This document shows, piece after piece, positions 6,217 to 15,243 of a DNA stretch of 45,424 nucleotides. This DNA is from Desulfoscipio geothermicus DSM 3669 (lineage in GTDB: Bacteria > Bacillota > Desulfotomaculia > Desulfotomaculales > Desulfallaceae), in the NCBI RefSeq assembly GCF_900115975.1, contig NZ_FOYM01000031.1, positions 1 to 45,424 of the forward strand, in the 5' to 3' direction. The translations under genes were made by a program, and so were the position numbers. A model generated the notes under the pieces. The model was not told the DNA's origin. It saw only the letters and a list, made by a program, of their open reading frames with translations, and searched no databases. Each line of letters starts with the position of its first letter. Within the stretch, counting starts at the first letter, position 1.

Positions 6217-9174
6217 CTATTTATTAAACCCGCGGCGTTTGGCAGCCAGCAGCCGGGAGGCCGTTTGCTCCGGCTCCGCCGCCCTGGCTTTGCTTTTCCC
6301 CTCAGCGGATTGGGTGAATCCGGTTTCAGCACCTATGCCGGCAGGTGCCTGCGCACCGGCCCCGGCAGTTGCGCAGGCGCGGCCGCCGTCCTGCTCGCCC
6401 GCACCTGCACCGTTTGGGCTGGAATGCGCCGGTGGTGCCGTCCGGCCGTTCACTCCACCTCGATGCCGGCGCATATCCCGCACCTTGGTCAGGGTGCCGC
6501 CGGTCCAGTCAGGCCGGGCCTCCCGCTCCCGCCCCGGCCGCAGCCGGCGCCGCAGCGCCTGTCCGGAGCGACGCAGGGCGGCGCGTTCCTCGGCTCCCAG
6601 CACCAGGCGCCGCCCGGCCACATCCACCAGCCACAGCAGCGCCGCCACCGCCAGCAACCCGGCGCTCAGGTCCCGGCGGGCCCGCACCGGCGGCAGGTTA
6701 TCCGCGAATGCCTGCTCCGGTTTCTCCAGCACTGTGCCGCCCCCGGCCCGGGCAATGGCCCGCAGGCGCTGCATATCCACCCCCGTTTCCCGGTATTCCG
6801 GCGGGTAGGGCACGACCACGCCGCTGCGGGCCAGCACCTGCGGTTGTTCCCCGCCTCCGGCGACGGATAATAGATAGGCGCCCGGCTTTTCCACCGGCTG
6901 CCGGGCCTCGTAACGCCCGGGCCCGGCGGGCTGCAGCGGTACCGTCAGGGTGCTGCCGCCGGGTCCGGTGACCAGGGCACGTAAAGCGCGCACCTCCTGC
7001 CAGCTGCCGGGATCTTCCACAGTAATTTTCAGCGCCTGACCGGTCGTGTCCCCGCCGGTGGAAGTCACTTCCGTTTCTACGTTTACAGAACCGGTGTTAT
7101 GCGCCGGCAGAATCCAGGACAGCACATTGCCCCACAGGCGCGGAAAAACATCCCCGGCGGCCCAGGGGCCGCTCCAACGCCCGCCCGCGTCCGGCGTCCA
7201 AGCCACCGCCCGGCCCAACCCGTACTGCCAAGCCGCCAGGACAGGATCGCCTTGCGGCGAAACCAGCAGGGTCTCCGCCAGATCTTTGCCGGTTACTGTA
7301 ATATATCCTTCCAGGGGCGGTACCTCCGCCAGCCCCCGCAGCAGGGCACCGGAAGCAGCCACCCGGGGGTAAAAGCGCTGGTTGACGGCGAAGCTCCGGG
7401 TGGCCATGACCGTTTCCTTGGTGAAAATGGCCGGAATGTTATCCGCATCAGCGGTGGCGTAAAAACGCCCACGGCCCAGTTCGGCCAGCGCCTGCAGCAT
7501 GCCCGCGTCGGCCCCCTCCCCCACGGCCACCGCGCTTAGGGTGATACCGGCGGACCGCAAATCGGACAACAGCGCCTGGTAATCCCCCCCGCTGGCTGAA
7601 ATGCCGTCGGTCAACAATATGATGTGTTTCACCTGGGTGGGCATATCCCGCAGCGCCTGGTAGGCCGCCAGCAGCGGCGGGTAGATTTCCGTGCCGCCCC
7701 CGGCCTGAATGCTGCTGATCTGCCGGTGCAGTTTTTCCTTATCATCCACCGGTCCGGGGGGCACGACCCACCAGGGCATGCTGTCAAAGGCCAGCACGCC
7801 CACCCGGTCCCGCCCGGTGAGCACGGATATGCTGCGGGCGGCGGCCTCCCGGGCCAGGCCGATCTTGCTTGCCCCGCCGGCCGGCGCTTCCATACTGCCG
7901 GACTTGTCGATAACCAGGATTAAACCCAGCGAGGGCAATTCCCCCCGGCCCTTGATATCCATTTTCACGGGCAGGGCACGTTCCACCGGCGTGCCGGCGT
8001 AGCCGCCGGGACCGAAGGAATCGGGACCGCCCACCATCACCAGGCCGCCGCCCCCGTCCCGCACATAGGTCTCCAGTTCGCCCATGGCCCTTTCCCCCAG
8101 ACTGTAGGCCGGCACGTTGACCAGAAAAACAGCCTGGTAGCGCGCCCAGTCCGTCAAGCCCCGGGGCGCCGCGCCGGGGCCGGACACCGTAACGTCCACC
8201 CGTCCCGAGGCGCGCAGCGCTGATACCAGGCCGCGCGCCTCAGCGGCGGACGGAGCCAGCACCAGCACCCGGGGCGGACCGGTCACTTCCTGGATACCCC
8301 CGGCCTCATTGTTCGCGGCAAAGGCGTCGACGGTACAGTCCTCCGCCATCACCCGAACCCGGTAGCGGTGCAGCCCGGCCGGGCCCGCCGGAACCGACAG
8401 TGCCAGCTGGTTCACGCCGTCCCGCAAACTAACGGGCCGGGAGGCCAAAAGTTCTCCGTCCCTTTCCAAGTAAATTTCTGCGCCGGTGGCGGAATCAGCG
8501 GTTACGGTTATTTCCACCACGGTATTTTCGCCCACCCGCGCCCGGGGTGGCACATCCACGTTGTCCAGTCGCACATCGGACCCGGCGGCGACGCCGGCCG
8601 GCACTACATCCACCCGCACCCCGCCGGCCTGCAGCATGCGGGCGGCAGCCACGGCCCCATCTTCCGTATCCCGCCCGTCGGTAACGAGCACCACCCGCTG
8701 CCGGGCGTCCCGGGGCAATATGGCCCGGGCAAACCGCAGCGCCTCGCCGACATCGCTGGCTTCCTTGCCCGGGTCGGCGGCGGCCCGGTAAAAGTCGGGC
8801 TGCGTGCCGGGCGGCTCTTCCACCAGGGCCCGTTTGCCGAAAGATACAACGCCCACCGCAGCGCCGGGCGGCCTGGCGGCCAGAACGTCCCTGACCCAGC
8901 GTTCCCCCTCGCTGACCGCGGGACCGACGCTGGCCGAGACATCCAGGGCCATAACCACCGCCTGTCGCTGAATCACGCTCACCAGGCCGGGGCCGCTCAG
9001 CGCCGCCACCAGCAGAACAAGCAGGGCCAGGCGGGTATAAAAACGCCGGCGCTCCCGGCGCTTTTGCACTGCATTGCCGGGCATGTGCAACCAGGGCAGG
9101 CGCAGGTACCAGGCCAGCACGCCCAGCACGGGCAGGAGCAGCCACCACAACGGATCGGTAAAGCTAACGCCCAC
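6217..9174 (-). CDS. Large membrane protein with two VWA domains and an internal GATase-like segment
   Basis: The 985-aa protein starts with two hydrophobic segments (about residues 8-27 and 47-65), separated by a short basic loop. A first von Willebrand A domain follows, with a DVSAS metal site (78-82) and VVLVTDG (161-167). Then come a beta-rich region, a glutamine amidotransferase-like segment (GGGLVMVGGPDSFGPGGY near 374-393), and a second VWA domain with DKSGS (423-427) and HIILLTDG. A late membrane helix (LLAVAALLWLVDVAG) leads to an Arg/Ala/Gly-rich tail. GTG 9174 is the likely start; it overlaps the end of the preceding VWA gene by 11 bases and has a G-rich site upstream. VWA proteins commonly act as adaptors for MoxR ATPases. 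It is the last gene of the block. Confidence 0.82.
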   Translation of the reverse strand: MGVSFTDPLWWLLLPVLGVLAWYLRLPWLHMPGNAVQKRRERRRFYTRLALLVLLVAALSGPGLVSVIQRQAVVMALDVSASVGPAVSEGERWVRDVLAARPPGAAVGVVSFGKRALVEEPPGTQPDFYRAAADPGKEASDVGEALRFARAILPRDARQRVVLVTDGRDTEDGAVAAARMLQAGGVRVDVVPAGVAAGSDVRLDNVDVPPRARVGENTVVEITVTADSATGAEIYLERDGELLASRPVSLRDGVNQLALSVPAGPAGLHRYRVRVMAEDCTVDAFAANNEAGGIQEVTGPPRVLVLAPSAAEARGLVSALRASGRVDVTVSGPGAAPRGLTDWARYQAVFLVNVPAYSLGERAMGELETYVRDGGGGLVMVGGPDSFGPGGYAGTPVERALPVKMDIKGRGELPSLGLILVIDKSGSMEAPAGGASKIGLAREAAARSISVLTGRDRVGVLAFDSMPWWVVPPGPVDDKEKLHRQISSIQAGGGTEIYPPLLAAYQALRDMPTQVKHIILLTDGISASGGDYQALLSDLRSAGITLSAVAVGEGADAGMLQALAELGRGRFYATADADNIPAIFTKETVMATRSFAVNQRFYPRVAASGALLRGLAEVPPLEGYITVTGKDLAETLLVSPQGDPVLAAWQYGLGRAVAWTPDAGGRWSGPWAAGDVFPRLWGNVLSWILPAHNTGSVNVETEVTSTGGDTTGQALKITVEDPGSWQEVRALRALVTGPGGSTLTVPLQPAGPGRYEARQPVEKPGAYLLSVAGGGEQPQVLARSGVVVPYPPEYRETGVDMQRLRAIARAGGGTVLEKPEQAFADNLPPVRARRDLSAGLLAVAALLWLVDVAGRRLVLGAEERAALRRSGQALRRRLRPGREREARPDWTGGTLTKVRDMRRHRGGVNGRTAPPAHSSPNGAGAGEQDGGRACATAGAGAQAPAGIGAETGFTQSAEGKSKARAAEPEQTASRLLAAKRRGFNK

Positions 9175-10999
9175 GGCTGGCCACCCCCCATTCCACCATA
9201 ACAACCAGCAGGGCCGACAGGGCCAGCCACTGCACCAGCGGCAGCGCCCGCCGGCTTTCACCGGCTTCCGCTTCCACAGGAGCCGCCCTGTCGCCGGACC
9301 CACGCGGATCACGCGCCCGCAGATCGGCCTCACCGGCGATATAACCGTTTACCGCAATTTCCCGCACCGTGCTCCCGTCATCCCGGTAAGCGATGAGCCG
9401 GTACAGGCCGGGTTCGGCGGGTACCCAGGGGGACGGCGGGAAGGGCGGGGCCAGTTCCTGCGCTGCGCCGCCGGCATCTTCCACCACCATGCGCCGGGCC
9501 AGGGGCGGAGGGACAATTTTCACCTCATCACCCGGTCGGATGCTGCCCGGTACGCCCAGGGCGGGGGGTAACAACCAGTCCAGCGTATTCTGCATCAATA
9601 CCGGGAACGCCGGGCGCAGGGGCAGGTCCGAACGGTGCAGGTCCACCGACCACACCGCCACGCGCCGGTCTTTCAGTTCACCATGGGCAAACAAGGTGTT
9701 TGCACCGGACACAATGTCGACGGACCATCCCGCCCCGGTGGTTAAAACCCGGGCGTCCCGGACGTTGACATCATCCAGGCTCACATAGGCCAACAAGGGA
9801 CTGCCGGGAGCAGGGGCCGGTCGCACCCGGTCGATGGCCGGCCCTACGGTGAGCCCCGGGGCCGGGGCGCCGGCCGGCGGATCCACCAGCAGTGCCGCAC
9901 CGGGCGGCAGAGGTCCGGGCACGCCGTCCAGCACGGTAATATCATAAGGATACGCGCCGTGCAACAGTAGTTGGTACCGCGCCGCGTCAGCCACGAAAAC
10001 TTCCGCCTGCGACATCAAACCCAGCGCCCGCTCCAAGAAAACATTACCGCCGGTGACCAGTAAAATTTTACGTTTTGTCTTGCCTTCGGGCACTGCCCAG
10101 GCCAGGTTGTCCAATTCCAGCAAGTCCATATCAGGCCGGTCTGGCTTGAGCCGGGCCTCCACCGTCACATTCCGGGGCAGGCCGGTCCAGAGCAGGTGGC
10201 CGGTCTCCCCCGGGGCAAGCCGCCATTTCTTGCTGCCCGCGGGATAATGACCCTTCATAAGGGCCACGGTGCCCGAAGCCGGGCGGGAACCGTGGTTGAC
10301 CACCGTCACCTGGGCCGCCTGCCCGGACCCGGTGGAACGCAGGTGCAGGGCGGCAATGGACACGTTGGCGTCGCCGCCGCCCACCGAAATAAAATCAACA
10401 TCACCGCCGGGCAGGTCCAGGCCGCCGTCGCTGACCAGTACCAGCCGGGGATTTTCGTACTGCCTGGCCAGGGACCGGGCCAGGGAAAGCGCCGGCCCGG
10501 GGTCCGCGGCACAGGTGGAAGGAGTTATCCTCTCCAGCGCCCGGCTGACCTCCCGCGGTTGGGCACTGTCCCGCACCACCACCCGGGGCTGCCGGTCAAA
10601 GGCTATTACCGTGATGGTGGCGTCGCCGCGCAGCCCGGCGGTCAGGGACACCACCTCTTCCCGGGCCCGGTCGAACCTGGTGGCACCCTGTTCCACCGCC
10701 CGCATGCTGGCGGAAGCGTCCAGCAATACAATGGTGCTGCGCGATTCAATGACGGCACGCCACACCGGGCCGGCGGCGGCCAGCACCAGCAGGGCCGCCG
10801 CCAGCAGCTGCAGCCACAACAGCGGGCCGGACCGCAAGCGCTGCCAGGGCCGGCTGGCCTCCAGCCCGGCAGGCGCCGGTCGCCACAGCAGCGTACTGGG
10901 AATCACGGATTGCCTGCGCCTTGGCCGCAATATGTATAAAGCCAGTATGGCCGGCATCGTCAACGCCAGCCACAGCATCCAAGGATGATAAAACAACAC
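9164..10999 (-). CDS. BatA-like N-terminal region plus VWA domain membrane protein
   Basis: The 611-aa protein has the BatA N-terminal layout: a first membrane helix (about 7-24), RPRRRQSVIPSTLLWR, a second helix (about 59-77), then a VWA domain with the DASAS metal-binding site at residues 94-98 and LVLVSDGG further on. An extracellular beta-rich region of about 300 residues and a C-terminal membrane helix (near 588-605) follow. Bat-type proteins are linked to MoxR ATPases and envelope integrity. Its 3' end overlaps the next VWA gene. GTG 10999 follows a GGGAGGG site. A family C palindrome lies only 26 bases upstream. Confidence 0.85.
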   Translation of the reverse strand: MLFYHPWMLWLALTMPAILALYILRPRRRQSVIPSTLLWRPAPAGLEASRPWQRLRSGPLLWLQLLAAALLVLAAAGPVWRAVIESRSTIVLLDASASMRAVEQGATRFDRAREEVVSLTAGLRGDATITVIAFDRQPRVVVRDSAQPREVSRALERITPSTCAADPGPALSLARSLARQYENPRLVLVSDGGLDLPGGDVDFISVGGGDANVSIAALHLRSTGSGQAAQVTVVNHGSRPASGTVALMKGHYPAGSKKWRLAPGETGHLLWTGLPRNVTVEARLKPDRPDMDLLELDNLAWAVPEGKTKRKILLVTGGNVFLERALGLMSQAEVFVADAARYQLLLHGAYPYDITVLDGVPGPLPPGAALLVDPPAGAPAPGLTVGPAIDRVRPAPAPGSPLLAYVSLDDVNVRDARVLTTGAGWSVDIVSGANTLFAHGELKDRRVAVWSVDLHRSDLPLRPAFPVLMQNTLDWLLPPALGVPGSIRPGDEVKIVPPPLARRMVVEDAGGAAQELAPPFPPSPWVPAEPGLYRLIAYRDDGSTVREIAVNGYIAGEADLRARDPRGSGDRAAPVEAEAGESRRALPLVQWLALSALLVVMVEWGVASRGR

Positions 11000-11024
11000 C
11001 CCAAACCCTCCCCAAGATCCCCAA

Positions 11025-11055
11025 GGGGTCAGACTTAAACTTGTTTAAACTAACT
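11025..11055. repeat. Family C repeat, copy C1
   Basis: This copy begins GGGGTCAGACTTAAAC and ends TTTAAACTAACT. It is in the opposite orientation to copies C2 (12341-12371) and C3 (15342-15371). Its core TTAAAC-NN-GTTTAA is self-complementary. It lies between the DUF58 and BatA-like genes. The rest of 11056-11212 is AT-rich and shows no gene. Confidence 0.8.
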
Positions 11056-11212
11056 ACTTACTTTATATATAAGCATATAGTTATACAGCTTAATACGTAC
11101 AACAACCGCAACTATTCTTACCACCCGCCAGTACCAGGACAGTAAACCCATGAAACCTACCCCGGCTGGCATTTAAAAAGTGCCCCGCCTGTGGCCACCG
11201 GTAAATTACAAG

Positions 11213-12157
11213 TTAATAAGTCTTTAATACTCCCAACCGGGGCAAAGTATGCAAAAGGGTTTGTGCAAAAGGAGCCCCGGTGTCTAAAAGCAGGCGCCGG
11301 GCGCCCCAGCGCCGGCAACTATGGTCCAACTGTCGGAAAAATTCCCCTAAACGACGGGCGTAATCCTGCATTGCCGCGGGGGTGAAAGACACATCCACCC
11401 GGGCCCCGGTTTCCGCGTCAACCAGCGTCCACTCCCCTTCGCCCGGCGGGTTAAGCTCACCGGGAGCCAGAATATGCATTAGTGTGACCGCCATTCCCCG
11501 CCCTGCAGCCAGGCGCAGCATATCTTCCACTCCTTGGGGGTCCCAAAGATCGGAAAATACATACAGGCCGGCGGCTCCCGACAGCACCTGCAAGCCGGCT
11601 TGCAAACACCCCGGCAAATCCGTGCCCCCGCCGAAAGAAATTTCGCCCAGCCGGTTCCAGAGTCGCGGCAACGAGCGGCGTCCATTCAGGGGATCAATGG
11701 CCTGCACACCGCTTTGCCCGCCCCGGTTTACGCCGGCCGGGTTGCCGGGTTCAGCGGCGGAAACCGCGCCGGCCACTATGGCCAGGCGGTCATTACCCGC
11801 CAGAACGCAGGTGCCCAATCCGGCGGCCAGGCGCAGAGCATAACGGCCCTTGTGCTCATCACCGTCACCCCAGTCCATGGAAGCACTGGTGTCTATCAGA
11901 AAAAGCACGGAATCCTGCCGTTCATCCTGAAATTCTTTGACATAAAGGCGCCCCAACCTGGCGTAGGCTTTCCAGTCCACCCGCCGGGGCTCATCGCCCG
12001 CTGTGTATTCACGGTAATCGGCAAACTCCACAGCACCGCCCTTGCGGAGGGAACGCCTGGGGCCGGGGTGCGCGCCCGGCACCGGCCGCTGCCGCACCAA
12101 CCGGTAATTTTCCAGACGACCGAGCAGCCCGGCATCCAGCAAAGTATTCTCGCCCAT
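11213..12157 (-). CDS. DUF58 domain protein with VWA-type metal site
   Basis: The 314-aa product has the DUF58 signature: EFADYREYTAGDEPRRVDW followed by KAYARLGRLYVKEF (about residues 44-76), and then DTSAS (89-93), the metal-site start of a VWA-like fold. It has no membrane segment, so it is probably cytoplasmic. DUF58 proteins are the usual partner of MoxR AAA+ ATPases. Here the MoxR gene lies upstream on the same strand, about 195 bases away across a C repeat. ATG 12157 has AAGGTGGG upstream; earlier frame extension to 12253 lacks a site and reads through AT-rich DNA. Confidence 0.88.
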   Translation of the reverse strand: MGENTLLDAGLLGRLENYRLVRQRPVPGAHPGPRRSLRKGGAVEFADYREYTAGDEPRRVDWKAYARLGRLYVKEFQDERQDSVLFLIDTSASMDWGDGDEHKGRYALRLAAGLGTCVLAGNDRLAIVAGAVSAAEPGNPAGVNRGGQSGVQAIDPLNGRRSLPRLWNRLGEISFGGGTDLPGCLQAGLQVLSGAAGLYVFSDLWDPQGVEDMLRLAAGRGMAVTLMHILAPGELNPPGEGEWTLVDAETGARVDVSFTPAAMQDYARRLGEFFRQLDHSCRRWGARRLLLDTGAPFAQTLLHTLPRLGVLKTY

Positions 12158-12340
12158 TGTAATACCCACCTTAATTATTAAGCCTGCTATGTTACATTGC
12201 ATTAACCGGTTAGTGAATAAAAAATTCTGTTGTATAATATAAACCCGGGCCATTTAAAGGCCGTAAATTAACAATGCAAGTCGTAACACAGTAATCTATT
12301 TTTTAGGAATTAACCATTTATTACAATATATAAATATTGC

Positions 12341-12371
12341 AGTTAGTTTAAACTAGTTTAAGTCTGACCCC
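12341..12371. repeat. Family C repeat, copy C2, forms the 3' end of moxR
   Basis: The copy starts AGTTAGTTTAAAC and ends GTTTAAGTCTGACCCC. Its core TTAAACTAGTTTAA is a perfect palindrome. On the minus strand it encodes the final GSDLN and the TAG stop of the MoxR protein. The gap 12158-12340 upstream of DUF58 is AT-rich with no other feature seen. Confidence 0.85.
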
Positions 12372-13387
12372 AGGATTTCGGTGATCAGGTCGTCCGCTGA
12401 AACCCCTTCGGCGGTGGCTTCGTAATTTAGCAGCAACCGGTGCCGCAGCGCCGCCGGGGCCACCCGGCGCACGTCTTCGTAGCCCGCGCCGGGCCGCCCG
12501 GCCCGCAGCGCCTCCGCCCGGGCGCCCAGCAAAAGTGCCTGCAACCCCCGGGGGCCGGAACCGTAACGCGCGAAACGACATACTCCCTCCGGGGCTTCGG
12601 GGGCGTCCGGGCGCGTGGCCAACACCAGGCGCACCGCGTAGTCCATCACATCTTTAACCAACACCACCCGGCGCACCATCTTCTGCCACTTGAGTAGTTC
12701 GCCGGGCTCCAGCACGGTCCGGATTTCCAGTTCCGCAGCACCGGTGGTCAGTGCCCCGATGGCCAGCAATTCCTCGGCCGTGGGGAAAGCCACGTTCACT
12801 TTAAATAAAAACCGGTCCAGTTGTGCTTCGGGTAGTGGATAGGTGCCCTCCATTTCCAGCGGGTTCTGAGTGGCCAAAACAAAAAAAGGCTCGGGTAGTG
12901 GGTAACCCGTGCCGCCCACCGTCACCGTACGCTCTTGCATGGCCTCCAGCAGGGCGCTCTGGGTCTTGGGTGTGGCCCGGTTTATTTCGTCGGCCAGCAC
13001 TATGTTGGCGAAAACCGGTCCGGGCGCGAACCGGAACGGCTCACCGGCGCTTTTTCCGTCATAAACCTGGGTGCCCGTTATGTCCGCCGGCATCAGGTCC
13101 GGGGTGAATTGAATGCGGCGAAAGCTGAGCCCCGTTACCCCGGCCACAGCGCGCACCAGCGCCGTCTTGCCCAGGCCCGGCACCCCTTCCAGCAGCACGT
13201 GACCGCCGGCCAGCATGGCGATCAGTACCTGGTGCACAACCTCCCTCTGACCGACAATTACCTCGCCCAGGGCTTGCTCCACTTGCTGCAGGCGCATTGT
13301 CACTTCCTCCAGCGACCGCTCGACGGATTCAACAGGCTGTTCTCCCTCATTTTCACAATTTATATTATGTAAATCGTTCATTTCCAT
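12353..13387 (-). CDS. MoxR family AAA+ ATPase
   Basis: The 344-aa ATPase has Walker A GVPGLGKT (68-75), Walker B LADEINRA (131-138), sensor 1 LATQNP (171-176) and a C-terminal lid. MoxR proteins act as chaperone-like machines with VWA partners. It is encoded between a Gly-rich membrane protein gene and DUF58/BatA-like/VWA genes on the same strand, which supports one complex. ATG 13387 has GAGG 5 bases upstream; ATG 13381 is also possible. A longer frame back to 13447 would translate a B-family repeat and is unlikely. The last residues and stop (LGSDLN) come from C repeat C2, so the native C-terminus may have been altered. Confidence 0.92.
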   Translation of the reverse strand: MEMNDLHNINCENEGEQPVESVERSLEEVTMRLQQVEQALGEVIVGQREVVHQVLIAMLAGGHVLLEGVPGLGKTALVRAVAGVTGLSFRRIQFTPDLMPADITGTQVYDGKSAGEPFRFAPGPVFANIVLADEINRATPKTQSALLEAMQERTVTVGGTGYPLPEPFFVLATQNPLEMEGTYPLPEAQLDRFLFKVNVAFPTAEELLAIGALTTGAAELEIRTVLEPGELLKWQKMVRRVVLVKDVMDYAVRLVLATRPDAPEAPEGVCRFARYGSGPRGLQALLLGARAEALRAGRPGAGYEDVRRVAPAALRHRLLLNYEATAEGVSADDLITEILGSDLN

Positions 13388-13406
13388 CCCTTCCTCTGGG
13401 TCCTCT

Positions 13407-13472
13407 GGTGCCGGGTGTTGAAAGTTGAAAGCACTTTCAACTTTCAACTTTCAACTTTCAACACCCGGCACC
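13407..13472. repeat. Family B palindrome B1 with heptamer expansion
   Basis: GGTGCCGGGTGTTGAAAG at the left pairs with CTTTCAACACCCGGCACC at the right. The right arm holds four tandem copies of the 7-base unit CTTTCAA, while the left arm has fewer, so the arms are unequal. It fills the 88-base gap between moxR and the Gly-rich membrane protein gene. Confidence 0.9.
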
Positions 13473-13475
13473 GGT

Positions 13476-15224
13476 TTAATCTTCGTTCAAGGTACTGAAA
13501 TACTCCCAGACCAGCTTTTCCATATCCGGCGGCAACGGCTCCCGGCTTAATGATTCATGCGCCCGGGCCATGTATTGGCCGTATACCTCCGTGTACGGGC
13601 GCAACGCCCCCAGCGCGGTGGGCGACCGGTCCAGGCCGACCTGGCTGCCTTGCTCGCCCTGCTGCAACCGGCCCGTTACCCGGGACGGGTTGGCCCGACC
13701 GTCCGGCAATAAGGGAGTGTATACCAAATCCAGGCCCCCGCCGCTTTGCCCGGCACCGGCCCCGCCACTACCGTTGCCGCCGGCGCCGGTACCGCCGCCG
13801 CTTCCGTTGCCGTTGCCCGGCCCACCGCGGTCACCGCTGCCGCCGGCGTTACCGCCCCCCCGGTTGTCGCCGCCCGCTGCGCCGCCGTTACCGTCCGCAG
13901 CACCGCCGCTGCCTGTACCGTCGCCCGCAGCGGTAACGTCGCTCACATCTCCGGTATCCCCGGCAGCCAGGGCCGTTGCCCCGTCAGCGCCCGCGCCGGC
14001 CAATCCGTGGGCCAGGGCGGCCAGGGTAGCTGAAGCCTGGCCAAGGGCGGTGCCGGCGCCTGCCGCTTCAGCCATGCCGGACAGCGCCCCGGATAAGGCA
14101 CCGGTCGCCGCAGCCAGACTACTGCTTCCGGACCCGTTCCCTCCGCCGCTGCCGGAGGTCCCCCCGGCGGCCGGGCTGCCGTTGTCCAGCACCGCACCCG
14201 CCATATCCCGCAGCTGCCGGCGCAGTGACGGGTTATCCACGGCACCGGCGCCCCGGAACAAAGCGGCGGCCATTTTCTGTCGCTGATCACCGCCAGCTTC
14301 CTGTATAGCCTGGTTCAAATCCCGCATGGCCTTGTCAATGGCCCGGGCATTGCCCTGTTCCAGCGCTGCCGCCAGGTTCTGCAGTCCCCGGCTATCTATT
14401 TTTTTCCACATATCAGCCAGCCGCCGTAAATCCTGCTGCACCGCAGGGTCGATTATTTTCCGGGCCTCGTCCAGCCGCCAGCGGGCCTGCTCCAGTTTGT
14501 TCGCCGCTTCCCGCCGGTCGGCGGAATTTTTAATTTCCCGGGGCAGCCCGGCCAACTTTCGCTTAATTTCCCCGGCTAATACATCCTCTCCGCTTACTCG
14601 CAGGTCCTTGACCCGCTCCACCACCCGGCTGGTCTCCAGGGCCGCAGCATCCAGCGCCTCCTGCTCGGCCCGCCTGTCCGCCCAGTAGGTTGCCAAGGGA
14701 TTGGGCACCACCTGGAACACTACCAACAATACCGCCAGCAGCGCCACGTCCCGCCAGGGGCGCCGGTTATTTATCAACGGGTAGGCGAGGGCCAGGTCCG
14801 CACCGGCGCGGCGGCAGGCCGCTATTCCTTTCACCGCCGCCGCCCGGGACCATTTGTCGGCCGCACCTTCCTCCAGCACCCTGAATGCCGTCACCGCCGC
14901 TCCGTTTAATCCCAGCCGGTCCGCCACACGCACCACATCCAGGGCATTCGGTCGCCGGTAAACGCGCAGCGCCACCGCGGCCAGCACCGCCATGCCCCCG
15001 CCCGCCGCAGCCACAGCGGGCGGCAACACCGGAAAAAGCCATACCAACGCCACCGCCGCCACCGCCATGGCCAGTCCCCACAGCAGGGCCAGCCGGGCGC
15101 TTTCCAACCAGTAACGCGCCGCCACCCTGCCGCCCAGGGGCTGCAGGGCCCGGGCCAGTTCGGGGTCGGGCCAACGGTGGCGCCCGGCCCCGCGGGTTCC
15201 GCGCAAGTCAGCTTTTCCAAGCAT
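13476..15224 (-). CDS. Membrane protein with helical region and long Gly-rich low-complexity segment
   Basis: I do not recognise a named family with confidence; the layout recalls DUF4175-type membrane proteins found in MoxR operons. In 582 aa there are two membrane helices (about 44-65 and 70-88), a soluble segment, a third helix (near 157-173), a charged helical region (about 180-310), and then about 180 residues dominated by Gly, Ala, Ser and Asn (for example GNGSGGGTGAGG). The C-terminal 70 residues are ordered again (LDLVYTPLLPDG, PYTEVYGQYMARAHES). ATG 15224 follows GAGGAGGCGG. The Gly-rich stretch may be a flexible linker or may tolerate repeat slippage. Its place in the block suggests a structural partner of the MoxR/VWA proteins. 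Confidence 0.7.
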   Translation of the reverse strand: MLGKADLRGTRGAGRHRWPDPELARALQPLGGRVAARYWLESARLALLWGLAMAVAAVALVWLFPVLPPAVAAAGGGMAVLAAVALRVYRRPNALDVVRVADRLGLNGAAVTAFRVLEEGAADKWSRAAAVKGIAACRRAGADLALAYPLINNRRPWRDVALLAVLLVVFQVVPNPLATYWADRRAEQEALDAAALETSRVVERVKDLRVSGEDVLAGEIKRKLAGLPREIKNSADRREAANKLEQARWRLDEARKIIDPAVQQDLRRLADMWKKIDSRGLQNLAAALEQGNARAIDKAMRDLNQAIQEAGGDQRQKMAAALFRGAGAVDNPSLRRQLRDMAGAVLDNGSPAAGGTSGSGGGNGSGSSSLAAATGALSGALSGMAEAAGAGTALGQASATLAALAHGLAGAGADGATALAAGDTGDVSDVTAAGDGTGSGGAADGNGGAAGGDNRGGGNAGGSGDRGGPGNGNGSGGGTGAGGNGSGGAGAGQSGGGLDLVYTPLLPDGRANPSRVTGRLQQGEQGSQVGLDRSPTALGALRPYTEVYGQYMARAHESLSREPLPPDMEKLVWEYFSTLNED

Positions 15225-15243
15225 TGTACCGCCTCCTCATCAG

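Noticed and set aside
13388-13447. Longer MoxR start at 13447
   Set aside because: The extra residues are translated from a family B repeat and no ribosome site precedes that start.
13570-14286. Pro-rich plus-strand frame opposite the Gly-rich membrane protein
   Set aside because: Gly codons read as Pro/Ala on the opposite strand. It is a compositional artefact.
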